Positions 1 through 8,695 of a stretch of 64,000 nt of DNA are shown here, piece by piece (the stretch's first letter is position 1; every line of letters begins with the position of its first letter). The notes below the pieces were generated by a model. The model did not search any database, was not told the origin of the DNA, and saw only the letters and a program-made list of their open reading frames with translations. Source of the stretch: Neisseria arctica (GTDB lineage Bacteria > Pseudomonadota > Gammaproteobacteria > Burkholderiales > Neisseriaceae); NCBI RefSeq assembly GCF_022870905.1, contig NZ_CP091510.1, positions 1,178,001 to 1,242,000 of the forward strand, given 5' to 3'. The translations under genes and the position numbers were made by a program.

Positions 1-57
1 AAACAGGAGCAGTATGCCCCCTGAGGGGCAGACCGCCCCTCAGGTTTACAGGTTAAA
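1..57 (-). promoter_or_regulatory. structured leader of a gene lying off the left edge
   Basis: Read on the minus strand this has the same plan as the leaders described across the array: an AACC start, a G-run/C-run hairpin (CTGAGGGGC with GCCCCTCAG), and a GGAG ribosome binding site (GCTCCTG on the plus strand reads CAGGAGC) at the very edge. It shows that another cassette gene continues to the left in the minus orientation. Confidence 0.55.
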
Positions 58-70
58 CAAATGCGGTGGG

Positions 71-826
71 TTACTCGTCATCATCGTCATCAAACGTCCA
101 ACCGAAGTGCTCCTCTGCGAAAGCTTTAAAATCGCCATTTTCACAAGGAAAATCCTCCAGTAGGCCGTCTGAAGCGGTGAAGGTACCGGCAAAGCAGCCG
201 CCTTCGTCGATGTAGCGCACCATCATTTCGACACTCGGAAAAGCTTCAGCCAGAATCTCGAACAGAGGTTCCGGCGGCGACCACGCGGTGTCGAAGGTAA
301 TGGAAAACGAAGTATCCGACCATTCGTTGAGGTACTGATGGTAGGCATTCCACTTGGTTCCCCAGTGGCGGTTGCACCATTCATACCAGGTCGGGCAGCC
401 ATGCACGGCAATGTTGCGCTGAATCTGCTCCAGATAAGGCCGGTTGAGGCCGATTTTCTCGAGTGAACCAGGGGTGGACAGTACCCGCTCTTTCAGACGG
501 CCGACCGTATCGGTCTGCCAATCCACAAGCGTTTCAAAGTGCTGTTTCAGTCTCGATGCGAGCCAGATCTTGCCGAATGCTTCATCAGACAAAAGCCAGT
601 CGTCTTTCATCGTCAGCCAGTCCTCGGCACTGGATGACATCGAACCGTGCTCGATGTCCATACCTTCCGGCTGGGGCAGGAGGGTGTTGAAATCGACCAC
701 CATATCCGGCAGCTCAGGGCTGCTTTTTTGGTCGGGAATGCCGGCTCGGAACCACGCGGCTTTCAATTCGGCTACTGCTTCGGCCGGACCGTTTACGGTC
801 ATGATGTTGGTAACATGGTTAGGCAT
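71..826 (-). CDS. DUF1281-type (YubB ferredoxin-like) cargo protein
   Basis: The protein is 251 aa and begins MPNHVTN. It carries the motif NWGTKWNAYH-type (here HWGTKWNAYHQY), a FDTAWSPPEP segment and a C-terminal EEHFGWTF followed by an acidic tail, which I associate with the DUF1281/YubB family found on plasmids and ICEs. The molecular role is not known. The start at 826 is chosen because a GGAG lies 6-7 bases upstream; a longer frame to 871 runs through the leader hairpin. A clear paralogue sits at 30437-31198 and a shorter relative at 29789-30274, which links this minus-strand segment to the plus-strand array. An AG-type DNA uptake sequence lies inside the gene at 162-173. Confidence 0.75.
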   Translation of the reverse strand: MPNHVTNIMTVNGPAEAVAELKAAWFRAGIPDQKSSPELPDMVVDFNTLLPQPEGMDIEHGSMSSSAEDWLTMKDDWLLSDEAFGKIWLASRLKQHFETLVDWQTDTVGRLKERVLSTPGSLEKIGLNRPYLEQIQRNIAVHGCPTWYEWCNRHWGTKWNAYHQYLNEWSDTSFSITFDTAWSPPEPLFEILAEAFPSVEMMVRYIDEGGCFAGTFTASDGLLEDFPCENGDFKAFAEEHFGWTFDDDDDE

Positions 827-889
827 GATATTGCTCCATAAAAAAGGAGCCGGACACCCCTGACGGGGCATCGCGACCCCGTCGGGTTA
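827..889 (-). promoter_or_regulatory. structured leader of the DUF1281-type gene
   Basis: On the minus strand: AACCC, a hairpin GACGGGG/CCCCGTC, a C-rich 3' arm ending GGCTCC, a T6 run, then GGAGCAATATC and the ATG. The GCTCC of the arm can pair with the GGAGC of the ribosome binding site. Architecture matches the leaders at 15-30 kb. Confidence 0.6.
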
Positions 890-975
890 AAAACAGGCTT
901 GCGCCCGGTTGGATAAAGTTACCGCCGGCAAAACCGGCGCACATTTCAGGTAACAAGTGCTTTTTAAAACAGCCC

Positions 976-1740
976 TTACTTCAGGCTGTCGAGATAGGCT
1001 TTGACGGTATAGCAGGCCCAGCGGTAAACCACTTCCCAGCGTACTTTGGCCGGCACTTCCAAAATCTGGCTGTGTTCGTGACCGAAGTCTTCCAAGGAAA
1101 AACCATGATCAGACATCCACCAAGAGATGGTTCTGCTGTTGCGCCGGTACAGCCATTCCGCATCGACTTCGTCCAGCTTGTCTGCCAGAACGCTTTCGAT
1201 GTTTTGCAGGCCGTATTCGACATCTTTCAGCAGATAGGCAATGTCGTCATAACCACCGAAATTCGCAGCGACGGGAACCAGCAGGAAATCCTGCGGCTGG
1301 CCGTTGGTGCAATCAGACACCGCCTGCATCAGCAGGGCGTAATCCACAGCCCGGCCGACCATCATGCTGCCGAATACTTCTCGTGCAACATCATCGGACA
1401 AGGTACTGAGGAACGCCGGTTGGCGGTAGGCAGCCAGCCAGTTTTCCCGGTTGGGAAGCGTCGGGATTACCACCGCCGCGCTGTAACAGTTGTCACTGCG
1501 GCTCGGCATGGATTCATGCACGTTTTCGTTGCGGATATACTCAGCCACCGGTAGGACGGCATCGACCAGATCGCCGGAATAGCCCAGCTCGCGCAGTCTT
1601 TCGCCAACTACGTCTGCCGGTTCCGGATATTCCGCATCCGTCATCCGCAGCACTTGGCCGTTTAAGGCTTCGGACGCACTTGCGGCCGCCTCGAATTCGC
1701 GGTGGAACCAAACGATATAGGTATTGGAAACGGTGTTCAC
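976..1740 (-). CDS. cargo protein of unknown function, paralogue of the 29036 gene
   Basis: The protein is 254 aa from a GTG start, chosen because AAAGGAG lies 7 bases upstream. I do not recognise a named domain. Its C-terminal third (AEWLYRRNSRTISWWM then YRWACYTVKAYL) aligns by eye with the C-terminus of the protein at 29036-29572 (TAWLYARHESEIIQWL then CRWAVFRVKRSL). Both lie next to DUF1281-type genes, so the neighbouring pair is conserved in the two arms. It is soluble, acidic, with no signal peptide or membrane segment. Function unknown. Confidence 0.65.
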   Translation of the reverse strand: MNTVSNTYIVWFHREFEAAASASEALNGQVLRMTDAEYPEPADVVGERLRELGYSGDLVDAVLPVAEYIRNENVHESMPSRSDNCYSAAVVIPTLPNRENWLAAYRQPAFLSTLSDDVAREVFGSMMVGRAVDYALLMQAVSDCTNGQPQDFLLVPVAANFGGYDDIAYLLKDVEYGLQNIESVLADKLDEVDAEWLYRRNSRTISWWMSDHGFSLEDFGHEHSQILEVPAKVRWEVVYRWACYTVKAYLDSLK

Positions 1741-1812
1741 GGTGAAACTCCTTTTTGAAAATCGGAATACCGCGAACCCTGACGGGACGAAGTATCCCGT
1801 GTTGGGTTGAAA
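1741..1812 (-). promoter_or_regulatory. structured leader of the 976-1740 gene
   Basis: On the minus strand: AACCC, then ACGGGATACTTCGTCCCGT forming a hairpin, an arm GCGGTATTCC able to pair with GGGATAC, a short T-run, and AAAGGAG before a GTG start. Same plan as the array leaders. Confidence 0.55.
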
Positions 1813-1886
1813 AAAGATTCCCACCGACACCTAAGGTGTGGGTGGGAATCGGGTGTACCGCTGCGCGGTACGGGTTGAATGTTACT

Positions 1887-2021
1887 TCAGATTCTGTTTT
1901 TGCCGGCTTTCATTTTTTCTTCATGCTCTTTTTTCAGTTTGTTAACCGAATGTCGGGCAATAAAGAAAAACGTCCAGACCAGTGCAAGCACAATCAGCAG
2001 AAATACAGTCAATGAGTCCAT
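1887..2021 (-). CDS. tiny single-span membrane protein
   Basis: 44 aa beginning MDSLTVFLLIV with one hydrophobic span (about residues 4-22) followed by a basic, coiled-coil-like tail (KLKKEHEEKMKAGK). The ATG overlaps the stop of the upstream fused parB-like gene (ATGA), and the upstream sequence on this strand carries GGAGGAC, a good ribosome binding site. The same order, an FDFW-type protein then a tiny membrane protein, occurs at 22232-22599. Function unknown. Confidence 0.5.
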   Translation of the reverse strand: MDSLTVFLLIVLALVWTFFFIARHSVNKLKKEHEEKMKAGKNRI

Positions 2022-2536
2022 CAGTCCTCCCCCTTCCTGCTCATCCATGCCTCAATCGGGGCTTCACTCAGTTTGAAATACGGCAGAATTGCAATCAAGC
2101 TGGCTTTGGTAACATCTTCAAACAATTTGTACCAAAAGTCAAACAAGTGCTTTGCCATCGGAAGACGTATCAGATCAGAAAGTGTCATTCTCTCTGCTCC
2201 TGTACGCATTTGGATTTTAAACACAATTTGCAGACGCGTATTACCACCCTGAGCCAGGACATAATGGCCTTCATCCGGACGCTGGGTCACATGAACAGGC
2301 TGTTGGATACCTGTCGCACGGATAGACTCCTTGATAGCCGCATAAGCGGCGGCATCATGGCGGCGGCGCGGGTTCTTGTCGAAAAGCTCGATTTCCTCAA
2401 CCGGCAGATTCATAAACATACCGCTGCCCATGTGGGGCTTATCAGTCAGATTCATGGCGGTTTGTGCAGGCGTGCCCACGTGCAGACTCAAGCCTGCCAA
2501 ACCCTGCGTGAGTTTGTTTCTGTTTTCCAAACTCAT
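2021..2536 (-). pseudogene. parB 5' part fused to a FDFW-type membrane-protein gene
   Basis: 171 aa. Residues 1 to about 108 are a ParB/Srx-type N-terminal domain (VEEIELFDKNPRRR, ATGIQQPVHVTQRP, LAQGGNTRLQI), closely similar to residues of the intact ParB at 4690. The frame then continues as KIQMRTG... LPMAKHLFDFWYKLFED, which matches the small protein at 22232 (LPVSKRIFDFWVKVLED), not ParB. The fusion is what a deletion from mid-parB into the distant FDFW gene would leave. The DNA-binding middle and C-terminal parts of ParB are missing, so partition function is unlikely. The start overlaps the parA stop by 4 bases. Confidence 0.75.
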
Positions 2537-3436
2537 GATTGCACCTCCGCTGCACGGTTTTCTTCAGGAAGGAGGGTACTCATGTCATTAAAGCAGCTGC
2601 CGCGCAGTTCACGTTCTTTGATTCCAGGAAAAATCTCATAAACGATGTTGTGTATTACTTCGTAGGCGGGCATCAGCTTACCGGGGTGTGTTTGCTCGTG
2701 GCAATGCACCGGTACGCGCAGAGTCGCCGCCTCTTTGTAGGATTTGGCTTCCGGCACATGGGTTTGGAGCAGTTTTTTACGGTCATCGAGTGATGCGCTG
2801 AAAAATTCACGGATTTCCTGTGCAATCAGCTTGGCATCTTTGCTGCGGTCTTGGGCATAGATGACGGCGCGAAGCTGGGGCATAGCCAACCCCATGACTT
2901 CGCCTTGAGCAAGGCGTGCCAAGGCTTCCTGAGTGCCCGTGACAAACTCACGGGCACTCAGGATTTCGGGCATGATGGGGGTTAATCAGACAGCCTGAAG
3001 CGAATGCGGCTGCATCCTGCAAAGGACCGACGGCACCTTGGGTATCAATCAGAATCACGTCGTAGTTATTTTGGAAAAAAGGATTTTGCAGTTTCGCTTT
3101 CAACAAAAAGGCACGGTCGGCGCGGTTGGCGATTTTGGTTTGGATGTCGGCCGAAATATTATTGGAAACGATGATGTCCAGATTCGGAAAGACGGTATGG
3201 GAAACGGTCGAACGCACATTGGCATCGGAATTGTCGCCCAAAAGCAGCTCGACAATCCCGTGCGGCGCACGGTAGCTGAGCGGATAATATTTGGAGAGTG
3301 ACGGCTGGACATCGGCATCAACCATCAGGACACGGAGGCCGATATCGGCAAGTACGGCTGAGATGTTGGCCAGCAAAGTGGTTTTACCGACCCCGCCTTT
3401 GGTTGAGGTGGCGGCTAAAATTACGGGTGCAGACAT
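2533..3436 (-). pseudogene. parA: parA-type partition ATPase, frameshifted
   Basis: The 5' part (3436 to about 2980) encodes MSAPVILAATSTKGGVGKTT with the deviant Walker A box and ILIDTQGAVGPLQDA. The 3' part continues in another frame with LSAREFVTGTQEAL and VPVHCHEQTHPGK. Compared with the intact ParA at 3774, the frames join at a run of five G on the plus strand (2977-2981): four would restore C-L-I-N-P-I-M-P and one continuous reading frame of about 300 aa. So this is a single-base insertion in a homopolymer, from decay, phase variation or a sequencing error. It points away from the intact parA. Confidence 0.8.
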
Positions 3437-3773
3437 AATTTAAACTTTCTAAAACAGTTGGTTAGGTAAGAATAAATATCTCTGCAATAATATTCGGGAG
3501 TGGGAGGCTCCGATGTCGCATTTCACAGCCGTGTCATTTCAGGCAGTCATAAAATTTAACATAATATAAATTATGCGAAATATCAAATGTCATATTTATT
3601 AACTAATTGTTGCATATGGTTTTTCAGCTAAAACCAAAATCAACCGAAATTTGAATAGAACCTTAATTCTATTTGTTTCATTAAATTTCGTTAGATTTTG
3701 ATAGCAATGATTAACAAACTTGGATGTGAGCCAGTATGAAAACCTCCTAATTAATCACGGAGTGTTTCAAAAA
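3437..3773. other. intergenic region between divergent parA genes
   Basis: 337 bp, AT-rich, holding the dif-like site, an inverted repeat (AATAGA and TCTATT around 3653-3672) and the untranslated starts of both parA genes. I see no convincing consensus promoter, but both genes must be transcribed outward from here. Confidence 0.5.
3554..3581 (+). other. dif-like XerCD recombination site
   Basis: The 28 bp read ATTTAACATAA, TATAAA, TTATGCGAAAT. From memory, the Neisseria dif consensus on this strand is ATTTAACATAA, TATACA, TTATGCGAACT, giving two mismatches, one in the centre and one in the second arm. The arms are the XerD- and XerC-type half sites with a 6-bp spacer. It lies between two divergent parA genes, the place where a gonococcal-island-type element would have its end. 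I cannot tell whether it is the chromosomal site or an element-borne copy. Confidence 0.7.
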
Positions 3774-4697
3774 ATGACTGCACCATTTGTACTTACCAGC
3801 GCATCCACCAAAGGTGGAGTCGGTAAAACGACAATCATCGCAAATCTCTCAGCCGTCTTAGCGGACATCGGGATGCGTGTATTGATGATCGATGCCGACA
3901 TCCAACCAAGCCTGTCTCGCTATTATCAGCTGCATCAAACAGCTCCCTGCGGATTGGTTGAGTTGCTATTCGACGAACCGTCGGAATCATCTATTTGTTC
4001 TACCATTTCATCAACGATTTATCCAAACTTGGATATTGTCCTGACGAATGCGTTTACGGCAGACCTGCAAAACAAAATTTCGTCACGCTTGGACGGCATC
4101 CTCTTGCTCAAAAACAAGCTAAGACACCCATATTTTGCGCAAAATTATGATGTTATTTTAATTGATACGCAAGGAGCCAGCGGCCCGTTGCAAGAGACTG
4201 CATTTTTTGCATCTTCCTGTCTCTTGGCTCCAATCATGCCTACCGCCCTGTCTGCCCGGGAGTTTAACTCCGGTACGGATTTGCTCTACCAACGCCTTGA
4301 GCAAGGACGTGGATTGGGATTGGAGGTTCCGCCAATGCGTGCAGTCATCTGCGGTAAAGACCGCACCCGTGACGCGCGTGAAATCACCGAAGAAATCCAA
4401 CGTCATTTTAACCGCAAAATCAATTTGGCAATCAACAGCAGTCATCAACTGCTAGACACCATTGTGCCTTACTCAAAAGCGTACAAAGAAGCAGCGACAC
4501 GACGCGTGCCGGTACATTGCCATGAGCGCACAACTCAAAATAAAGAGTCATTATCAGCTTATGACACTATGCACGCCCTGCTCTATGAGCTGTTCCCGGC
4601 ACTAAAAGAATCCAATTACCGTGGAAGTTGTTTCAACGACATGACGAATCTGCTTCTTCCGGAAGAAACCAAACTTGAGGAGCATGGCCATGACTAA
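3774..4697 (+). CDS. parA: ParA-family partition ATPase
   Basis: 307 aa. Deviant Walker A KGGVGKTT at residues 13-20, Walker A' region MLMIDADIQPSLSRYY-type (here VLMIDADIQPSLSRY) and Walker B-like VILIDTQG. ParA dimers bind DNA in an ATP-dependent way and move ParB-bound copies; in ICEs they help maintain the excised circle. The start at 3774 is used because GGAG lies about 11 bases upstream and the minus-strand homologue starts at the same residue. The stop overlaps the parB start by 8 bases, so the two are translationally coupled. It is close to the broken copy at 2533-3436. Confidence 0.9.
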   Translation: MTAPFVLTSASTKGGVGKTTIIANLSAVLADIGMRVLMIDADIQPSLSRYYQLHQTAPCGLVELLFDEPSESSICSTISSTIYPNLDIVLTNAFTADLQNKISSRLDGILLLKNKLRHPYFAQNYDVILIDTQGASGPLQETAFFASSCLLAPIMPTALSAREFNSGTDLLYQRLEQGRGLGLEVPPMRAVICGKDRTRDAREITEEIQRHFNRKINLAINSSHQLLDTIVPYSKAYKEAATRRVPVHCHERTTQNKESLSAYDTMHALLYELFPALKESNYRGSCFNDMTNLLLPEETKLEEHGHD

Positions 4698-6318
4698 TCC
4701 CCTGCTCCAGCTTGGTAATAAAACGCCGCAACCTACCCCAACCAGCGAAACCCGCCCGGGTTCGAAAGCGCATGATTTAACGGCTTTGAGCCTGAATCTC
4801 GGAGTACCGAATAAATCCGGAATGGATTTATCGGTCAAGCAGGTTGCATTGCCCGGAACATTCATGACATTGTCGGTCGAAGAAATTGACTTTTTCGAGC
4901 ATAACCCTCGAAAACATCAAGATGCCGAATCGCTTAACAGCTTGAAAGAATCGGTACGGGCTGCCGGTATCCAGCAACCCGTACATGTAACGCAGCGGCC
5001 GGGAAGCAATCGGTATGTCCTATCGCAAGGCGGCAACTCGCGTTTAAAAGTATTGAAAGAGCTGTTCGCCGAAACCGGAGAACCGCGTTTCGGCCGTATG
5101 CCCTGTATTTACCAAGAATACAGCAACGAAACCAATTTGCAGGTTGCCCACTTGATCGAGAACGAACAGCGGGCAGAAATGTGCTTTTGGGATAAAGCCT
5201 GCGCTTACGGAGAGCTGCGCGACATCATGCAGCAAGAGGCGGATCACCGCCTCAGCCTCCGGGAGTTGGAAATTCTGTTTCAAGACTACGGTTTGAGTAT
5301 TTCCCACAAAACCTTGGGATTGTTCTTCTTCGCCGAAGAAAACTTGAGTGTCTTGGGACAGATGGCCGTTGACTTATCCACTTCGAAAACCGAGGTGCTG
5401 CGCAAATTACACGGCACCTTGTCAGCAGAAAGCAAAAGACTGCAACAGCAAGAGTTATTCGATGATTTTTGGCTGTCATCGGTCGAAAACTGGGTCAGCA
5501 ATCATACAGTTTTTGATGCAGTGGAGCTTGCCGATTTTATTGACGGCCAGTTCCGGGAAATTTTTGATACGACAGACGATACAGATCCGCCCCAACCGGC
5601 TCCATCTGCCAAACAGGCCGTATCGGCTGATTCAGCCTCTCAAAAGGAGGAACCTGCAGCAGAAGTCGACAGCTGTCTGCAAAGCCGGCAAGGACAAGAA
5701 TTACCTGAATCAGCACAATATCAAGAGCAGGACTTTCTACAATCGTTGGATGAGCCGTCAGGAACGGTTCATGGGGTGGCCAATCCGCCCCATGAAACGG
5801 AAGATGCGGAACAACAACCTGCTACGTTTGCAAAAACCGACATCTGTAAGAAGCTGCATTCGGTTATCCGGAAATGGTTATCTATGGTTAACCTGCATAA
5901 CTGCTTCCGCAGCCATCCGGGCTTTAAATACGGTTTCTACATTGAGTATCCGTCATTTGAATCTATTACCCGTAAACCGGGAGCTTACTGCCTGATTGAT
6001 TCGCTGCATAACGATGCAGGCAACGTATTTGCCTACCTGTCCAAATTCAGCGGGCAGGAGGCTTGGGTATATGACGATACCGGCAACCCCGGTAATCCGA
6101 TTTTAACTTTAGGAGACGCTTCCAAACTCAAAATCGCATATCAGGACCCCGATAAGTTGGATGAATTCAATATCGGCGGCATCGGAGACCGTTCGAATCT
6201 GTTGGTTAAGGTATTTGACTGGCAGACCGAAAAGGATCACCCGTACCAACCGCTAATTGAAGAAATTATTTCACTTACCAAACAATTCAATGTATTGGGA
6301 GAAGATGATGAGCGATAA
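4690..6318 (+). CDS. parB: ParB-type partition/nuclease-fold protein
   Basis: 542 aa. A ParB/Srx domain lies at about residues 60-130 (VEEIDFFEHNPRKH, AAGIQQPVHVTQRPG, LSQGGNSRLKVLKEL), followed by a helical region and the HTH-like segment around RELEILFQDYGLSISHKTL, then a proline/glutamine-rich linker (about 300-390) and a C-terminal domain of unknown type. It should bind a centromere and act with ParA. At 542 aa it is much longer than chromosomal ParB. ATG 4690 is preferred over 4684 because AGGAG is 7 bases upstream. It overlaps parA and the next gene. Confidence 0.85.
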   Translation: MTNPLLQLGNKTPQPTPTSETRPGSKAHDLTALSLNLGVPNKSGMDLSVKQVALPGTFMTLSVEEIDFFEHNPRKHQDAESLNSLKESVRAAGIQQPVHVTQRPGSNRYVLSQGGNSRLKVLKELFAETGEPRFGRMPCIYQEYSNETNLQVAHLIENEQRAEMCFWDKACAYGELRDIMQQEADHRLSLRELEILFQDYGLSISHKTLGLFFFAEENLSVLGQMAVDLSTSKTEVLRKLHGTLSAESKRLQQQELFDDFWLSSVENWVSNHTVFDAVELADFIDGQFREIFDTTDDTDPPQPAPSAKQAVSADSASQKEEPAAEVDSCLQSRQGQELPESAQYQEQDFLQSLDEPSGTVHGVANPPHETEDAEQQPATFAKTDICKKLHSVIRKWLSMVNLHNCFRSHPGFKYGFYIEYPSFESITRKPGAYCLIDSLHNDAGNVFAYLSKFSGQEAWVYDDTGNPGNPILTLGDASKLKIAYQDPDKLDEFNIGGIGDRSNLLVKVFDWQTEKDHPYQPLIEEIISLTKQFNVLGEDDER

Positions 6319-6901
6319 GAAAAAAATGGGAACCGTTTACCGATTAATCCAAGGAAATAATCACATAAGCCATGTCATTCTGCAACGCTTGGCGTCAGCA
6401 CCACACAGCCGGGGCGAAGCATCCTATAACGCAATGACGATTACTTCGCAACGGGACACTTTGCATGAATTAGGCACTTTGGATGCGCGTATGCTGCAAA
6501 AATTAGCGGAGACGGCATTCGATGCCGTCACTGTCGAGGTTGATTTAATCCGTCTGAAAACACTGATTGAAGAACTCAAAAAACAGGTTTCGGCGGATAA
6601 GGATATGCAGACCAAAATCCGTTGGCTTATTGAGAACGATGCCAGCAATCAGCAAATTTTGGTTTTATGCCCCTTGGCCGAGCCGCAAGACATTTTTGAT
6701 TTAAGGATTCAAATGGGGCGGCCGGTGAAAAAAGGCCGTCTGAAAATGCCGCCGTTTAACGTAAGGCTGGAGATGATCGACTGCTGGAATAGGACGCTGT
6801 CCAATCTCAGTATGTATGATCGTTTTTGCGAGCTGAAAACAAGGTTCCCGGACTACACACTGGGTCAGATTTACACTGTTATTACTTCGGAAAAAGGATG
6901 A
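6308..6901 (+). CDS. DUF2857-like ICE protein
   Basis: 197 aa, soluble, alpha-helical, with the segment PPFNVRLEMIDCWNRTLS near the C-terminus. In SPI-7/PFGI-1-type elements the gene after parB is commonly a DUF2857 member, and position and size agree, but I cannot confirm the family by eye. It overlaps the parB stop; GGGAGAAG precedes two adjacent ATGs (6305 and 6308). An AG-type DNA uptake sequence is embedded at 6733-6744. Role unknown, presumably in replication or regulation of the element. Confidence 0.6.
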   Translation: MSDKKKMGTVYRLIQGNNHISHVILQRLASAPHSRGEASYNAMTITSQRDTLHELGTLDARMLQKLAETAFDAVTVEVDLIRLKTLIEELKKQVSADKDMQTKIRWLIENDASNQQILVLCPLAEPQDIFDLRIQMGRPVKKGRLKMPPFNVRLEMIDCWNRTLSNLSMYDRFCELKTRFPDYTLGQIYTVITSEKG

Positions 6902-6905
6902 TGCT

Positions 6906-7637
6906 ATGAAAAACCTACCCCTTAGCCAGCCTTTGAATCAAACTTTAGCATCATTTCAGGATTTTCAGCCCACGGCTGCCGACTTGGCTACATTATGGGA
7001 AGAGCCGATTACCTACGTTAAGCAATTTGCAGAAGCCTTGCAATGCGTGAATCTTGGTTATTTCATCAGCTACCTTACCCAAAAAATTATGCCCGGCGAA
7101 TGGATCAAGCTGAACGACAAGGTCGTCAGCGGTGAAACCGGCTTGTCACCTAAGCAATGGCGCATCATCCGTGACCGCCTGCTCAGTCGTGAATTATTGC
7201 TTAACCGCAGAACATCGGCCGGATCGGAGTTTACGCTTAATGATGAGCTGCTTGAGGAATTGATCCGCCAGCATAGCGACATTACCCCTGCGGGTATGTT
7301 TGCAGCCCCTTTAACCATCAACCGCCTGCATCTCAAAGCGTTGACAGCTGCCGGCTTGTCCTTTAAGGCGGTACTGCTGTTGTCTTTGATTCAGCAGGAA
7401 ACACCCCATAAGGCTCTTGGCCAAAGGGGTGAGTTATCCGATTGGATTACCCTGTCTGAAAAGCAGGTGTCCATCCTTACCTGCCTGACTTATGCCGAAC
7501 AAAAAAGCGCACTGGAGGACTTGGCATCGATGGGAATCGTAGAGTATGACACTATCGGATTCCCTGCGGCGCGGCATTGCCGTTACAGCCTGAAAAGGCT
7601 TGCTGAAATTACGGCTTCGTATCTCCGGGGGAATTAA
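6906..7637 (+). CDS. winged-helix replication-type protein
   Basis: 243 aa. Two helix-turn-helix-like stretches are visible: WIKLNDKVVSGETGLSPKQW (about residues 65-84) and WITLSEKQVSILTCLTYAEQ (about 180-200). The first resembles the segment WIYKTIDQMEEETGLTKRE in the next gene, so the two may be related proteins with duplicated winged-helix domains, as in replication initiators and DnaD/DnaB-like loaders. The gene lies 4 bp after its upstream neighbour and 2 bp before the next, within one transcription unit. I infer a role in initiation of element replication; no specific family name is claimed. Confidence 0.6.
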   Translation: MKNLPLSQPLNQTLASFQDFQPTAADLATLWEEPITYVKQFAEALQCVNLGYFISYLTQKIMPGEWIKLNDKVVSGETGLSPKQWRIIRDRLLSRELLLNRRTSAGSEFTLNDELLEELIRQHSDITPAGMFAAPLTINRLHLKALTAAGLSFKAVLLLSLIQQETPHKALGQRGELSDWITLSEKQVSILTCLTYAEQKSALEDLASMGIVEYDTIGFPAARHCRYSLKRLAEITASYLRGN

Positions 7638-7639
7638 TT

Positions 7640-8695
7640 ATGTCAGCAAATGCAGTTATCAAGCTGCCGCCGGCACCGGTCTTTAATGGCCGGCTGGCAG
7701 ACTGCTGGCAAGAGTTACAGGGCGGACGCTCTATTGTCGTGTACCGCTCCTTGATTGCCATCAGCGGCAATCTTAAAACGGCAGTCATGCTATCACAGTT
7801 ACTTTACTGGACAATCAACGGTACCCAAGTCGAAGAAAATAATGGCTGGATTTATAAAACCATCGATCAGATGGAGGAGGAAACCGGCCTGACAAAACGC
7901 GAACAAGGTACTTGTAAGGACAAACTTGAGGAGCTGAAGCTGATCGAGCGGCAGCGGCACGCTTTCGGCGGCAAATTGGCATTACGGGTCAATCTGGACG
8001 AATTGGTGAATGCAGTTTGCCGTTTTTACCGTGTGCCGGGCTGCCCTGATTTAAACCTGCAAACCCTGCGCAGTAAAAGCTCTCTATTCTTTCGGAAGTA
8101 TTTCGGTAAGCGTGTAGCCTACCACCGTGACCTTGTCACTCTGACGGGCGATATTCACGCGGCAATCATGTTGTCGCATATCATGTCCGAATCGGTACGG
8201 TACGGCATCAATCAGTCTAATCCTAACCGTCATGCTTTTGCCAGCCTTACCATTAACGACTGGTTATCTACGATTGGCATCTCTTACAAATCTCAGCTCA
8301 ATGCGCGTAAAAAACTCAAAGAATTGGGTTTGATTTTGGAGAAACACTTCATGGCCAGCCGTCGGATTTTCACCTTGGCTGATGGCCTCAATATCATCAA
8401 AATGCTCAAAAAAGCGGTTACTGCCCAAGAATCGGAAAAAAAGGCAAGAATGGCTCTGAAAGCCCCGTATTCATCCAGTTTTCAAGAAAGGGCAAAACCA
8501 GTTTTTAAAAAAGGGCAAAACGTTGTAAATCAACAAGTTAAAATTTCTGAAGATTCCCACGAAAATATGACATTTAGAAGTGACAAAAGGGAAAATACAG
8601 AAGTGACAAAAGGGAAAATTAAGAAGTTACAAAAGGGAAAATTAAGAAGTTACAAAAGGGAGAATACATCAGTAACGAAAGGGAAAATACAATAG
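7640..8695 (+). CDS. winged-helix replication initiator-like protein ending inside iterons
   Basis: 351 aa. Two winged-helix-like units are seen: LKTAVMLSQLLYWTINGTQ with QMEEETGLTKRE (about 50-95), and DIHAAIMLSHIMSESV with LTINDWLSTIGISYKS (about 170-225). This arrangement is typical of plasmid and phage initiators. The C-terminus (KRENTEVTKGK and similar) is simply the translation of the six 23-bp iterons at 8580-8711; the stop at 8693-8695 lies at the junction with the last copy. Removing one iteron would join this frame to the next reading frame (8737-9213), so the natural product may be longer. Having the origin repeats inside the initiator gene is unusual. Confidence 0.65.
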   Translation: MSANAVIKLPPAPVFNGRLADCWQELQGGRSIVVYRSLIAISGNLKTAVMLSQLLYWTINGTQVEENNGWIYKTIDQMEEETGLTKREQGTCKDKLEELKLIERQRHAFGGKLALRVNLDELVNAVCRFYRVPGCPDLNLQTLRSKSSLFFRKYFGKRVAYHRDLVTLTGDIHAAIMLSHIMSESVRYGINQSNPNRHAFASLTINDWLSTIGISYKSQLNARKKLKELGLILEKHFMASRRIFTLADGLNIIKMLKKAVTAQESEKKARMALKAPYSSSFQERAKPVFKKGQNVVNQQVKISEDSHENMTFRSDKRENTEVTKGKIKKLQKGKLRSYKRENTSVTKGKIQ

